Below, piece after piece: positions 10,881 to 21,794 of a stretch of 64,000 nt of DNA. A program made the translations under genes and the position numbers. The first letter of the stretch is position 1, and the number at the start of each line of letters is the position of its first letter. This stretch comes from Xiphydria camelus. Its lineage: Eukaryota; Arthropoda; Insecta; Hymenoptera; Xiphydriidae. The notes under the pieces were generated by a model. It searched no databases. It was not told the origin of the DNA and saw only the letters and a list, made by a program, of their open reading frames with translations. The stretch lies in contig OY783194.1 of the NCBI GenBank assembly GCA_963678675.1, positions 30,854,278-30,918,277 on the forward strand, written 5' to 3'.

Positions 10881-11429
10881 ATTGGTGCGTCGTAAAAATT
10901 CTGTCTCATCTTTTGACTTGCTCCCGTCACCCCCCCGAAGAAATTTTTCGGAGGAAATCGCGTTGTAACTGCAATCGTGCGCGAGTCGAGAAGCAGCCAG
11001 CGCCACTCTGCGGCGGGTTATTGATCGGCCCCTCTTGCACTCCTCCCAAACCTTCCTTGGATTACCGCCACGGCACTCAGGGCTGGCCCTCGAAGCAATC
11101 GCACCCGGGACACCGCGCGCGGAGCGGCGTCAATCGAATCGGTTCCGCACGATCGACGGGCTAATTCCAAGTGCAAATATCGAATTTGGTCGCCCGTAAA
11201 GACGGCGTTAATCCTTTAGGGCGTCGAAGGTCGAGAGGATCGCCTCTCCATTGACCCTTCGGGAAATAGAGACGTAACGCGTCCCGTATGTACGAGGTGA
11301 TTCGTTTTATGTGCCTCGCACTTAACCGGTTTCGCGGTTGCCTTCAGTCAGGCGCAGCAAAACCCGCTAATGCTGCGCCTGGGGAGGGCAACCACGGAGC
11401 TCGTCTACTGAAAATTATGCAACGTATCA

Positions 11430-12185
11430 CCGTGTATCAGAGTTGCCACAAATTTGATTTAAAAAATTTCCCAACTTTTCCCGTTTTTCCAGAAGAAAAA
11501 TCAAATGTTTCCATAACATTTAGTTGACTTATAAAAACACTTCGGCACTGAGAAAAGTAACCTAGTCAATTTAACCAAAATCCTGGTGGCCATAGCCAAA
11601 ACGAATGGTGAACTATGGTTTCTCCAGCAGTTTGATTGAATTAACCATTTTCTGGTTATAATAACTAAACATAGTTAGACTAATTAAATATTGGCTTAAA
11701 CTTACTAGTATTTTGGTTAGAATAACTAAACTTGTTTAACCAGGTGCGTTTTGTCATTTTAACCGAGTTATTTTTCTCAGCGGGGAAAGTGAAAGAAGCA
11801 TTAGCTCGAAGAAGGCACAAGTATGACAAAAGCTGTACAAGAACTAACAATTACAATAGAACATACTCGCTATATGCACGGATCGGAAAAAAAAGAAAGC
11901 GTTAAATACGAATTATAATTTAACAAAATTTAAACTACATTCATGTTAATATTGCAAAAACAAAAGTTGTATGCATATTTATGCTGTCACAAAACGTTGA
12001 TTAAATATTTCCTAACAATAATGCATTAAAAATTAGTATCGCATCGATAACTCAATAAATGGCGCGATGTTCTACTTTTAAGAGATTTTATTGAAATTCT
12101 CTAACTTCTCCAGGTTTTCCATCTCAAAAAAATTCTCTGGCTTTTCCCGGTTTTCCAGATTTATAGCAACCCTGGCATAGGCCGG
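11430..12185. mobile_element. Inverted-repeat element hosting a family A MITE
   Basis: Left AGAGTTGCCACAAATTTG with CCAACTTTTCCCGTTTTTCC; right CTCTGGCTTTTCCCGGTTTT with CAGATTTATAGCAACCCTGG. The ends are inverted relative to each other. Family A copy 11546-11782 sits inside. No transposase frame seen. Confidence 0.6.
11546..11782. mobile_element. MITE family A, nested in a larger repeat
   Basis: Begins CACTGAGAAAAGTAACCTAG, ends GTTATTTTTCTCAGCG, with GCGTTTTGTCATTTTAACC inside the right arm. The surrounding sequence (11440-12185) is a separate inverted-repeat element, see that entry. Confidence 0.8.
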
Positions 12186-13650
12186 TATAACGACGGCGAA
12201 TGGCGCAGAATTAGTCTCCCATCGCGACTACTTCGTTGCCCGTGTACGCGAATATTTCCAGCAGATATTGCCCGCGTTAAAAATCGAGAGAAAAACTCAT
12301 CGCGATATGCGCCCCTCCAACGATCACAGCGACATTTACCACGTGAAAACATCGGTTACGCCGTACCAAAAGCCGACGCCCAAAAGTTGCGATCCGGGGA
12401 AGGCCCGAGGTTTCCGGGGTTCGAACGTCCGGAAAGTTTAACCGTACTTTTCGCTCCTCTCGCGGAGTTATCGAAATGGAAACGTAAAAGTACGTCGGTA
12501 AGTAGACATTTAGCCGTGAACTCCGAAGGGTTCCGCGCGCGCATCGCGATTCCCCCTCTCCGCTTCATTCCCTTTGAGAGAATCGAAGAGCTCGGCGACG
12601 CGACGCGCGCTCTGGAGGTCTCGCAAAGGAGCGCTTCCCGCGGTGCAGGACAATCGCGCGTAACGAGTTTTGTCCGCTATTTCGCACTGTCGCGTATCGG
12701 GGTATTATAAATGGAACGCGCTCTCGTAATCGAACTCCCTCGTCGAACGAACGCTCGCCTATTATTCGCCGTCGACAACTGGGGGGGTATACGCGATAGG
12801 ATTAATTGGTCTTTGAATTTGTCCCATTTAACTTTGATCCCCGTTATCGACCCACTGCGAAAGCGGTCCGTTTAAAGGAGAACGATCCGCGCGCAATTAT
12901 CGGTGCGCATTTTTCAAGACGAAGAGCCGCAGTTTCCCCGCGCGATTTCCGCGCCGAATAATTAGTTTGGTAGCTATACACGCGGGCAGATGGGTATCCT
13001 ACGTATCTACGCGCGGCTTCGCTCCAAATGAATTTCCAATAATATAACTGCTCTTTTAAATGCGATAATGCAGTGGTCCATAGAATTTTTATTAAATTAC
13101 CCGTACTTTATTAATTAAGAGGAAGTACAAACAGCGAACTCAGCGCACTGCTCGCGCAATGCTTAAGCAGGGGGAATATCGGGTACGAGTATCTCGTTAC
13201 TCCGTCGAAATTATCGGAATACCGAGCGCTGTACGCTGTCTCGAAGTGGACGGACGCGCGGAAACTTTTCCCTTCGGGATTATCGGCTCGAGGCTCGCGC
13301 GATTCGCGCGAGTTTCAGCCGCTGCGAGCTCTCTCGCGCGATAAAGAATGGATGGTTATTTCCGCAAATTTTGCAATAATTTCAGCCGATGCATCGCCTC
13401 GGGTGCTTATGACGACTGGTGTGAAATTAACGAGTAGCGCAATTACGTCGGACGCTCGGCGCTGTGTGTGTCCGGCCGCGGAAGTAATACGTGGGGACTT
13501 TGCATTGGTGTTTACACGGTTCGATCTATATCACCGCGTCCTCTATACACCACTAAACGTCACTCTCTGTGCGAATCAAAAATATCGACGCAGGTCTGCC
13601 CGCGGCCCTTTTCCACTATTTCGAGTGTCATGTTCGCTTTGTGGAAAATA

Positions 13651-13797
13651 CACGGAGAGAAAAATCTAATTTGAACAACTATAATTTAACCAGAAATTGT
13701 GGTCGAATGATCTGTCTAATCATAAATATGGTGCTATCACCAGAAAAATTCAACCTTTCGATTGTGGTTGATTTTATTATCCAGTTTTCTTTCAGTG
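13651..13797. mobile_element. Short MITE, 147 bp, TA-flanked
   Basis: Starts CACGGAGAGAAAAATCTAAT, ends CCAGTTTTCTTTCAGTG. TA lies at 13649-13650 and 13798-13799. It has an AACCAGAAATTGTGG-type interior, loosely like family A. Confidence 0.75.
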
Positions 13798-13805
13798 TAT
13801 CCGAA

Positions 13806-14277
13806 CAGATTTATATGATCGTCACGACGTTTATATAATATAAACGATAATAATTGATCTTTCTGAAGTTAACGTTTGTTTTACCGCATGAATGTAAGAA
13901 AATAACTATTCTTACATAAAGCATTAAATTTACATTATTTTATGATTTAAATTAATCATCGTATTTATTATAGCAATATTTACAAAAAAAAATATGCTTC
14001 TATTGAATACATGTTTAGCGTTTTCTTTGTTATTATGAAATCATTTAATATCACAAATATGCTTACAAAAAAGAAAAGAAATCAGCAATTTTGACTGTTT
14101 CATCCAGTCACGTTGAGACTCGAGCTGATTTTCAAGAATTTGTACAGAAGACACATTTCTATTTACTGTTTGCAACTGTACGCTTAACCATGATTCAGTG
14201 AGCGCACAACCTTGATGCATCAGAAGATCGAATACTACCTAAGGTTGCTATACAATTTACGTACATTTGTCTATCTG
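13806..14277. mobile_element. Family E element, longest copy
   Basis: Left CAGATTTATATGATCGTCACGACG (read in parts), right CAACCTTGATGCATCAGA, TACAATTTACGTACATTTGT, CTATCTGGG. The ends CAGAT-AGAC / GTCTATCTG are inverted. No coding frame. Other copies or pieces: 19437-19888, 20451-20820, 24676-25247, 28562-29157, 53442-53707, 57505-57710. Confidence 0.75.
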
Positions 14278-14838
14278 GGTATTTCCTCCAAAATTCATGC
14301 TATACCCTTACCCGACTACGACAAATCCGGAGGCGTATTACCGAACGATCGACACACATTTCGTGAATTACTTTAAAGCGCCACCTCGAATCTCCTCCCG
14401 GTGCGGACTCCGTCGCGCGGCCAATCTCTTCGACTCCGCGAGGCTTCTCCTCCCCCCGCCTCGGCGAAAGAATCGTAAACTCCGCTTCTTTAAGGGCCAC
14501 GCGCGCGCCACGGAGCCCCGAGCGAGGGAAATTCTATTCCCCGCGGTCGCCGCAATCTTACCTCGGAATCTAATCACGCCCCACGCCGCGTACAAATCTG
14601 CAGAAATTTAGGACCGTCCTTCCTTCCGTTATCTAGATTATTTAGCGTCCCCCTCGGAAGCGGGGTATAACCTATACTCGGGTATATCTGTAGGGGGGCA
14701 GAGGCAACCCATACTTCGCGAGGTGGGAGAGGCGCGCGTGGGCGATGGTCGAAGCGCGCGCGCGGGCGCACGCGTCGAGCGTCAAGACGAGCGGCGAGGC
14801 TCGCCGGCACACTTTTCTGCATAGGAAATCCGTGCGCG

Positions 14839-14863
14839 CTCTCTCTCTCTCTCTCTCTCTCTC
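14839..14863 (+). repeat. (CT)n microsatellite
   Basis: Twelve CT units. Comparable runs: 52619-52643 (CT), 28377-28395 (AG) and 60077-60105 (AG, imperfect). Confidence 0.95.
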
Positions 14864-15289
14864 CCCCATCGCGCGGCGATATCGTTCGTACGATCGGGGA
14901 AGTGCGTCACGCACCTTTCGCGCGCGTGCCGGCATCCTTCCCTCTCGCGCGCCCTAGTCGAGAAATGGGACCGGGAGAAAATCTTTGTCGATAAAAGAGA
15001 GAGAGAGAGGGTGTGTAGGGGGAGGGGGGGACCTGGCTGAGCGAGACGATACTTTGATAAGATTTTGCCTTTTCACGCCGTCGCGGCTATACATGTACTA
15101 TGAATCGCGAGAGCCACGGGGGAAAAGGATATACGAATGAGGCACGTCGACTATTCGAAATGGATAAGGGCCGCGGGATAAGGGAAACGCGCTGGGCTGT
15201 TTCGCATGTGGAATGATTCAGCAGCGGCTAGCGATCGTACTCTGAAAAAAGAAAGTATCCATTGACTCAACTGAATATCAGTTAAACTA

Positions 15290-15513
15290 CACCGAGAAAA
15301 ATAATTTGGTTAAAATGCCAAAATACATCTGGTAAAATATATTTAGTTGTTCTAACCGAAATACTAGTAAGTTTAACCAAATATTTAGTTATTCTAACTA
15401 GAAAGTGGTCAGTCTAATCAAACACAGATGGAGAGAGGATCCGTATTTTACAAAATGGTTTGGTCGTGGCTTCCAAGATTTTGGTTAAATTGAACAGGTC
15501 ATTTTTCTCAGTG
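15290..15513. mobile_element. MITE family A
   Basis: 224 bp, CACCGAGAAAAATAATTTGG ... CATTTTTCTCAGTG, with TA at 15288-15289 and 15514-15515. This is the cleanest example of the TA target duplication for the family. Confidence 0.88.
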
Positions 15514-15825
15514 TAACTACATCGCGATATCAAATACGCGGAACTGAAACGCGAAGTTGTTCCGACTGCACGTCGCGTTTGAATCAAGGTTTTCCATGAA
15601 CTTCATTGGTGGTTGAGATCATTCGTTAAGGAATTTAGATGACTTTATTGAAGCATCGGATTGATAATTAACTGAATAATATAGTTGATTCAATTACCCA
15701 ATCATTAATCCAATTTCTACACATTTGTGGGAATTGCATTAGCAATTAAGTAAACTGAACACACTGTAACAAATTTATATTTTTAATATGATACTTTTAT
15801 ATAAAGCTTTTTTTCCAATATGCGA

Positions 15826-16231
15826 TTATAAAATAGTATCTTATGTCATTAGGCGGAAATCCGAGGTTTTTTCAGACTGTATTTAATTAGGTCGTAGCAC
15901 GAGGCATAATGAGGGGGCGAGCCTCGTCTCTCCACCATGCCTCGTGCTGCGATTTAAACACAGTCTTAAAAATTCGAGGATTTCAGCCGAATGACATATA
16001 GGTACTATTTTTTCTCACGAATGCCCATTTCTCAAAACAAAACATATACACGACTCATTTCACATTGCGTTCATCAGTTTGAAAAAAGGACCCACTTCGG
16101 ACTAAGCAATCGCGTCAGTCTGAGTAAAGTACTTTTGACAGCCTGCGGACTCCCGCTCGGTGTCACGCGGGAAAAACGTCTTACGGTCTAAAAATAGGCT
16201 GGAAAAGGCCTCGAAATGGGCATGAGTGAGG
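15826..16231. repeat. Repeat M, copy 2 (opposite orientation)
   Basis: Same element as 9983-10392, reversed: AGTATCTTATGTCATTAGG at the left, hairpin arms AGGTCGTAGCACGAGGCAT and ATGCCTCGTGCTGCGA, then GACCCACTTCGGACTAA and AAAATAGGCTGGAAAAGGCC. About 85 percent agreement judged by eye. Confidence 0.8.
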
Positions 16232-16234
16232 AAA

Positions 16235-16400
16235 ATTAATATACTCTCTCTCTGTAATTATGAATATGTATATATTTCCTCATCAAATTACCCTTATCAA
16301 CTTCATGGCGGAGTATATTAATATTCATAATCACGTATTGGATAAATGCTTTATATAGAATTATATTAAATTTAATATAATATCTACCACATTGACGTAG
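16235..16400. mobile_element. MITE family H, diverged copy
   Basis: Reads GAAAATTAATATACTCTC, then CTCATCAAATTACCCTT in the centre, CGGAGTATATTAATATTCA, then AATCACGTATTGGATAAATG and GCTTTATATAGAATTATA, matching the central and right part of the copy at 26838-27044. A left-arm fragment of the same family lies at 15790-15835 (ATAAAGCTTTTTTTCCAATA), separated by the family M repeat at 15826-16231, which may have inserted into it. Confidence 0.65.
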
Positions 16401-17206
16401 TTTCATCAACCTTCATTTAGTCATATTAAGCAAAATTCAATTAAAGTGACTGCAAATCCTTTGACCTCGTGGTGCAGTTGCAAGCACAACTATTTTTTTT
16501 TCAGTGTATGCGTTTCGACGGTATCGCGCGAATTGGAGATTTGCAGAGTCGGCGATGTCTATTTTTGCGCCGGTGTCTCGAGAGATCGTTACACGTCGCA
16601 AGTTCGACGAACATCGACCCAAAGCGGGATCCAATAAGGAGAAGCTCGCCTGCAATCTCCCCTCCTCCTCCTCCTCTTTCTCCTCCACCTTCGCACATTG
16701 TGGAAGATTGGACACGTTGGAAACTGCGGCAAAATCGTTACAAAATACTCGGTGGATGCTTGGAAAATCAATATCTCCCCCCCCTCTCTCTTGTGCGAAT
16801 TCCTCTCGTACAAGACTCCTTCGTCATCGGTGCGAATATCGTGCAGGTCCGATCGCTTGGAATTCACGGCGATCCGCCGACCATTACATCCCCGCGATTG
16901 CATCGATCGCGTCCGAGACGAAATCTCCTCTGCGTCGAGTCCCTTTCGAATGTAATATCGGGGCGAGATGTACTCCGCGCGTATAGCTATGAGCGTTCTC
17001 GCCGTGGTATCGCACCTTCACCATCGCCAGGCTGTCCAATCTACCGACGAGTGCCCCAGATTTCCAACGAGAAGCGCATTCTTTACGCGCCTTCATCTTG
17101 CACCTCATCGCGCGGGGAGGTATTGTTATTATTATACTTTTCACAGGCGTCGAGACGGAATGGTCATAATTAGAAAAAAAAAAAATAATAATCCAAGAGT
17201 TGTGTA

Positions 17207-17730
17207 CACACGGATAAAAATAATTTAGTCAATCAAACCAAAATCCTGGAGGCGATGTCCAGACCGCAAGGGAAAAAATGATATCGCCGTTTTATCAGAA
17301 CTAGATTTTACTGAGAATTCCTCGCTATAATTACAAAAATATTATGTATGGCAGCAAAAGATATGCTCAATTATAGTAAAAATGTTTGCTGGGGTAGCAA
17401 ATATTTTGATCGAAACAAATTTCACTGTGACTGTAGTTATATTTGCTATTATTGAACATATCTTTTGCTGCCACATATAATATTTCTGTTATGATAACAA
17501 AAAGAAAGCGAAATTCTTTTTTTTCCGTGCGTTTAGTGAGATATAGGTCATCCATCTATTTGCTCAAATTGATCACTTTTTGGTTAGGTCAACTGAACGT
17601 TTGATTGGAATAATTAAACATTTGGTTAGAATAACTAGATATTTGGTTCAACTCACCAGTATTTTAATTATAATAATTAAATGCGTTTAACCAGATGCGT
17701 TTTGTCATTTTAACCTAATTATTTTTCACG
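17207..17730. mobile_element. MITE family A, interrupted by a second MITE
   Basis: Left piece CACACGGATAAAAATAATTTAG and CAAACCAAAATCCTGGAGG (17207-17265), right piece from about 17534 to the end (GCGTTTTGTCATTTTAACC, TTATTTTTCACG). The middle, 17268-17533, is an unrelated palindromic element. Confidence 0.75.
17268..17533. mobile_element. Palindromic MITE with GGCAGCAAAAGATAT core arms
   Basis: Inverted arms around 17346 (ATGGCAGCAAAAGATATG) and 17456 (CATATCTTTTGCTGCCA), separated by about 90 bp. A related copy is at 59538-59755 with the same GTGGCAGCAAAAGATGTG motif. Confidence 0.75.
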
Positions 17731-19208
17731 AAGCAGAAAAATTGATACGTTTTGCGCGAATTACGACAAGCACGCTACATCGCAAATCGAATTCATAGTC
17801 GAGTTGCGGGGGGCACTCCATTGCTCCTGACAGTTGGAGTGCTCCGTAGTGCCACGCGCGCGCGGGTACGGCTTCTCGGATGCACTTGGTTGAACGTGTA
17901 TACATATAGGAGGAGGAGACTGCTCCGAATGCATCGGGCATCGGACTATCGTCGCATTGAAGCTTCAATTATCCGCCGACGTCGGAAGATTTCCGAAGGA
18001 AGACGCCGCGCCCCGAATCTAAGTAGGCAACGAACTCGGACGGGCATCCGGTGCATCTAACCGGTATAACGATCGCTGCAACGTGCCAGTTCCCTCGTGG
18101 ATGTCGAGCCATCTCTGCAAACGACGTACGCTCTTTTCTCCTCGTTGTCCACGATGTCGAAAGATTTTCACGAGACGAGTGTACGTTTTCGTAACGAGCC
18201 GAACGTAGGGTAAACCACCCAACGGATGAACTTCTAAGCAAATGATAAAATTCAGTAGATGGGCAAAAATTAGTATTTCAGTGTGTCTAGCGACTAGAGA
18301 CAATAAATTTCCATATTTTCATGATTTTCAGACGAGAATTCTGCACGTTTTCATGCTATGACTTTTAAAGTCTTCGTACAGAATTTTCTGCTCAAATATA
18401 TAGAAATACATTTTTGTTTGAATAATACCGGGAGCAATTTTCACTGTTTTCCGCCATAACTCTCTTTCGCAGGCATCAAAGAGAAGTTCTGACGTATCCG
18501 GCATTCCGATATTGCAACAACCTTATTAAATCAATGATTTATTCCATAGTTCCAAATTTTCATATTTAAAAAAAAATCCATGATATTTCCATAATATTCC
18601 ACATAAAAAATAAAGAATTCCATGACTTCTCCATGACCTCCATAATCGCTAGACATCCTGTATTTAAAAAGCATTGAAGTGTTCATTTACTCGAGGTGTC
18701 CATGTATCGGGTAGGTTACCCTATGCGACGCAATGATTTTCCCGCTACGCGCGCGGTAATTTTCGCAGTTAGTACATCGGACAGCGCGAGAGATGCAGCG
18801 CAGCGCTCGTTAATCTCTCGAGGTGTCGGGGAGGAGACAGCGCGCGTGCGCCGTGGCTCCGCAAGACGGTGATTCCGCACGAACGCACGCCTCTCTTCGC
18901 TACCTTCGCCGCGTCTCCCGCTCCCTTACCTTCTCTTTTCTCGCCGTCTATCCTTATCCCCGTCACCGCGAACAGACACAGCCAGGCGCGGGGGCCGAAC
19001 GGAAGCGCTCACGCGCGCTTCGTCTCACCGATTACTTCAGAACAATGACGCCGTTCCGCGGTTTATTCAGCGCCTTTCTCGCGCGCGTGTCGGGGAGAAG
19101 TCGTCGGCGCGCGAACGACTTTTCCGACGCGGATATCATCGATCCGAGAAGTCGCCTGCGTCGTAGGAGAGTCTAATTTTTCCGGCGCTTTTTTCGTCTG
19201 CTCCTTCT

Positions 19209-19436
19209 GGGGCAGGAGTGGGATAGATCCACGCCCCGGTTGAAGAGCAAGTTCAAAATTGATTGTTTTGAAAACAATTGCAGATATTGAAAAAAAGTAA
19301 ATCAAAAATGAATCTTTATATTTTTACTGCGAAAAAACTGCTCCACACACATTTTTTGTATAGGTATTTCCACTTCGTTTTGAGATAATCGCGTTCAAAG
19401 TAAAATAGAAACTGGGGCAACTTATCCCACTTATGA
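19209..19436. repeat. Repeat L, copy 2
   Basis: Reads GAGTGGGATAGATCCACGCC, AATTGATTGTTTTGAAAAC, GATAATCGCGTTCAAAG and ends CAACTTATCCCACTTATG; same order and orientation as 7471-7690. Confidence 0.7.
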
Positions 19437-19888
19437 ATCATCACAAAGCAAGCATATTTGTGACATCAAATGATTTCAAAATAATACAAATAAAATGTTA
19501 AACATTTATTCAATATGTGCACAATTTTTCGCAAATACGTTGCTACGATAAGTGCAGCAATTAATTCGAGTCACACGTTACAAAGTAAATTTAACAATTT
19601 TTTGAAAAAACCAATTGCTTTTCTAAACTTATGTGACGAAACAAACATTTACTTTAGAGCAATCAATTATTGTAGTTTGTATGCACGCCGTGACGATCAT
19701 ACAAATCTATCATACGTTGCTACAATAAATACGGCAATTAATTTGAATCACATTGTAATGTAAATTTAATAATTTGTTGAAGAATAATTTTTTTCTAAAC
19801 TCATGCCGAAGAACAAACGTTGACTTTAGAACAATCAATTATTGTAGTTTGTATGAACGTCGTGACGATCATACAAGTCTATCTGTGT
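19437..19888. mobile_element. Family E element with internal tandem duplication
   Basis: GACGATCATACAAATCTATC at 19691-19710 is followed by a second run of the same module ending GACGATCATACAAGTCTATC at 19864-19883. Between them TTGAATCACATTGTAATG and CAATCAATTATTGTAGTTTG recur. The right half of the element is therefore duplicated. Confidence 0.7.
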
Positions 19889-20235
19889 TTTGTCCTTTTG
19901 ACAGTCATGCGGAGGATCGGAAAACTACAACTTTTATCGGCGATATATCACCCTTCTCTTACGTACATCGCGCATCACTCGATGCCGCAACCATCCGCAC
20001 AGCCACGTATAACCGGATACGTGTCCGGCGCTCCGTATAACCGAGGATAACTCGCCGCGGCACGTAGATAGGAGCGCCTACCTTGTTTCGAATGACGGAG
20101 TAGCTCTCGCGTCGGTGATGTCCGATTAAATCGTCCGCGACGAGCTTCGTCGACGGAGAGGGCGAAGTGTCGGGTCACGCGCGGTACCCGACAGGCACGT
20201 AGGCCGAGGTTTCGCGAGCTATCGACTCTATATAT

Positions 20236-20397
20236 ATCGATACCTTACTTCGAAAACCTCGTAAGTACAATTTTTGACAAAAATGCCATTTATAGCTTAC
20301 TTCGTTATGGTTTAAAATCTGAACACAGTATGCTATAAATGGCATTTTTGTCCAAAATTGTACCTACTTACGAGGTTTTTAAAGTAAGGTATCGATA
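20236..20397. repeat. Long, nearly perfect hairpin of 162 bp
   Basis: Arms about 62-65 bp: ATCGATACCTTACTTCGAAA ... AATGCCATTTATAGC and GCTATAAATGGCATTTTTGT ... AAGTAAGGTATCGAT, with a loop of about 30 bp and few mismatches. The low divergence suggests a recent MITE or foldback insertion. Confidence 0.85.
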
Positions 20398-20450
20398 TGT
20401 GTATAGTCACGCTTTTTGCTCTTTACATCGATCGTGTGCCGTATAAGTAT

Positions 20451-20820
20451 CCAAATAGATAAATGTACGTTGATTATACAGCAGCTTTAAATATAATAGT
20501 ATTAACTCATAAGATGTGCATCAAGGTTGTGCACTTAATGATTCATCGTTAAACAAGCGTATTTGTGCCACAAATGATTTCTAACCGATACAAATAAAAT
20601 ACTAAATATTTATTCAATACGTGTACGATTTTTTGTAAATATATTGCTGTACAATAAATGCAGCGATTAATTTGAATCATATAATAATGTAAATTCAACG
20701 ATTTATTCAGAAATACTTGTTTCTTTAAATTCAAGCGGCAAAACAAACGTAAACTTTAGGACAATCAATTATTGTAATATAACTTGTACGAACGTCGTGA
20801 CAATCATACAAGTCTGTCTG
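20451..20820. mobile_element. Family E element, near full length
   Basis: Starts CCAAATAGATAAATGTACG, ends GACAATCATACAAGTCTGTCTG. GTGCATCAAGGTTGTGC near the left corresponds to the GATGCATC module of the other copies. Confidence 0.75.
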
Positions 20821-21040
20821 CACGGAAAAAGAAAATACTAGATTTGACCAAATTGACGGTCTCGAGCAGCGGAACGTCGATTTAATTGCTTCAATGAAAT
20901 AATTTGATTGTAATGATTAGAAATTGTTTGACGAAAACAAACTGTAGTCAAATCTAACAAATTATTAATTCAAGTAACTTGATCTGCCTTCCCCGCCCAT
21001 AACTGCTAATTTGGTCAAATCTACCACATTTTTTTCTCAG
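20821..21040. mobile_element. MITE, 220 bp (family O)
   Basis: Starts CACGGAAAAAGAAAATACTA with GATTTGACCAAATTG and ends CAAATCTACCACATTTTTTTCTCAG before TA (read in parts). Directly abuts the family E copy. Confidence 0.75.
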
Positions 21041-21794
21041 TACCTATGGGTGGATACAGACGAGTATTCGACACGTGCGCCGCACGTTGGACCCGTGAAC
21101 TCTCCGCGTATCACGACGAAGTCTGATGCTTATTCCTTATTCGAAGAAAGCCTGGACGGAACGCGCGATGATTTCTTCGCAACTATAACAAAAAAGCGGC
21201 CAGCCGCCATCGGCGTATAGTATACTAGTCGCGGGCGTCAGTTCGACCGGAACACACGCTACGGACGCTCCATTGTCCGCGATCTCCCCCGCGCTGCAAG
21301 GGCGTCCGCATCGACGTCGATAAACGGCGCGCGCTAAGCTGCAGTTTTTCCCCGTCGCCGTATATCTATACGCCCGCGCGATGTATACATACTCCTATAG
21401 GTATAGAAATTTATCGAATGGTCCATTCGCCCCTTTCTCCTGCCCTCCGCCAGCCCGATAACTCGCGGCAGAGGATTCGGCGCGTGCAGAGCGCGTGGCT
21501 CGGGATACACGGTTGTTTTTCATCCCCGTATCGGTCGGAGCGCGCGAGGGTAGATGCCTCGAACGCGCGCGCGCGTACGCGGCTGCAGCACTCGCCTTTT
21601 TCCTCGAAAGTAGCCGCACTTGGCAGTGGATGGAATTGGGTGCGGCGGGGAAAGGATTGGACAGGGGAGGGACGAGATGCGAGTGCAGGGTGGCGGGCGA
21701 AGGGTGCAAACGAGACCGGTGTATTTTTGTCTACAAATTTGAGACGAGGGCGTTTTAAGGGAGGAACATTCTTCGTGGTGGAATGTCATGTACA
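21041..21794. other. No gene recognised, GC-rich
   Basis: Overlapping short frames on both strands, no known motif. Flanked by MITEs on both sides. Confidence 0.55.

Noticed and set aside
15991..16191. Frame sharing a peptide (HFGL, LLTACGLP) with one at 9994-10218
   Set aside because: The similarity comes from repeat M DNA; the two copies differ by indels that are not multiples of three.
16469..17173. 234-codon frame and overlapping 160-codon frame
   Set aside because: Low-complexity Ser/Pro/Arg translation, no motif, antiparallel frames equally open.
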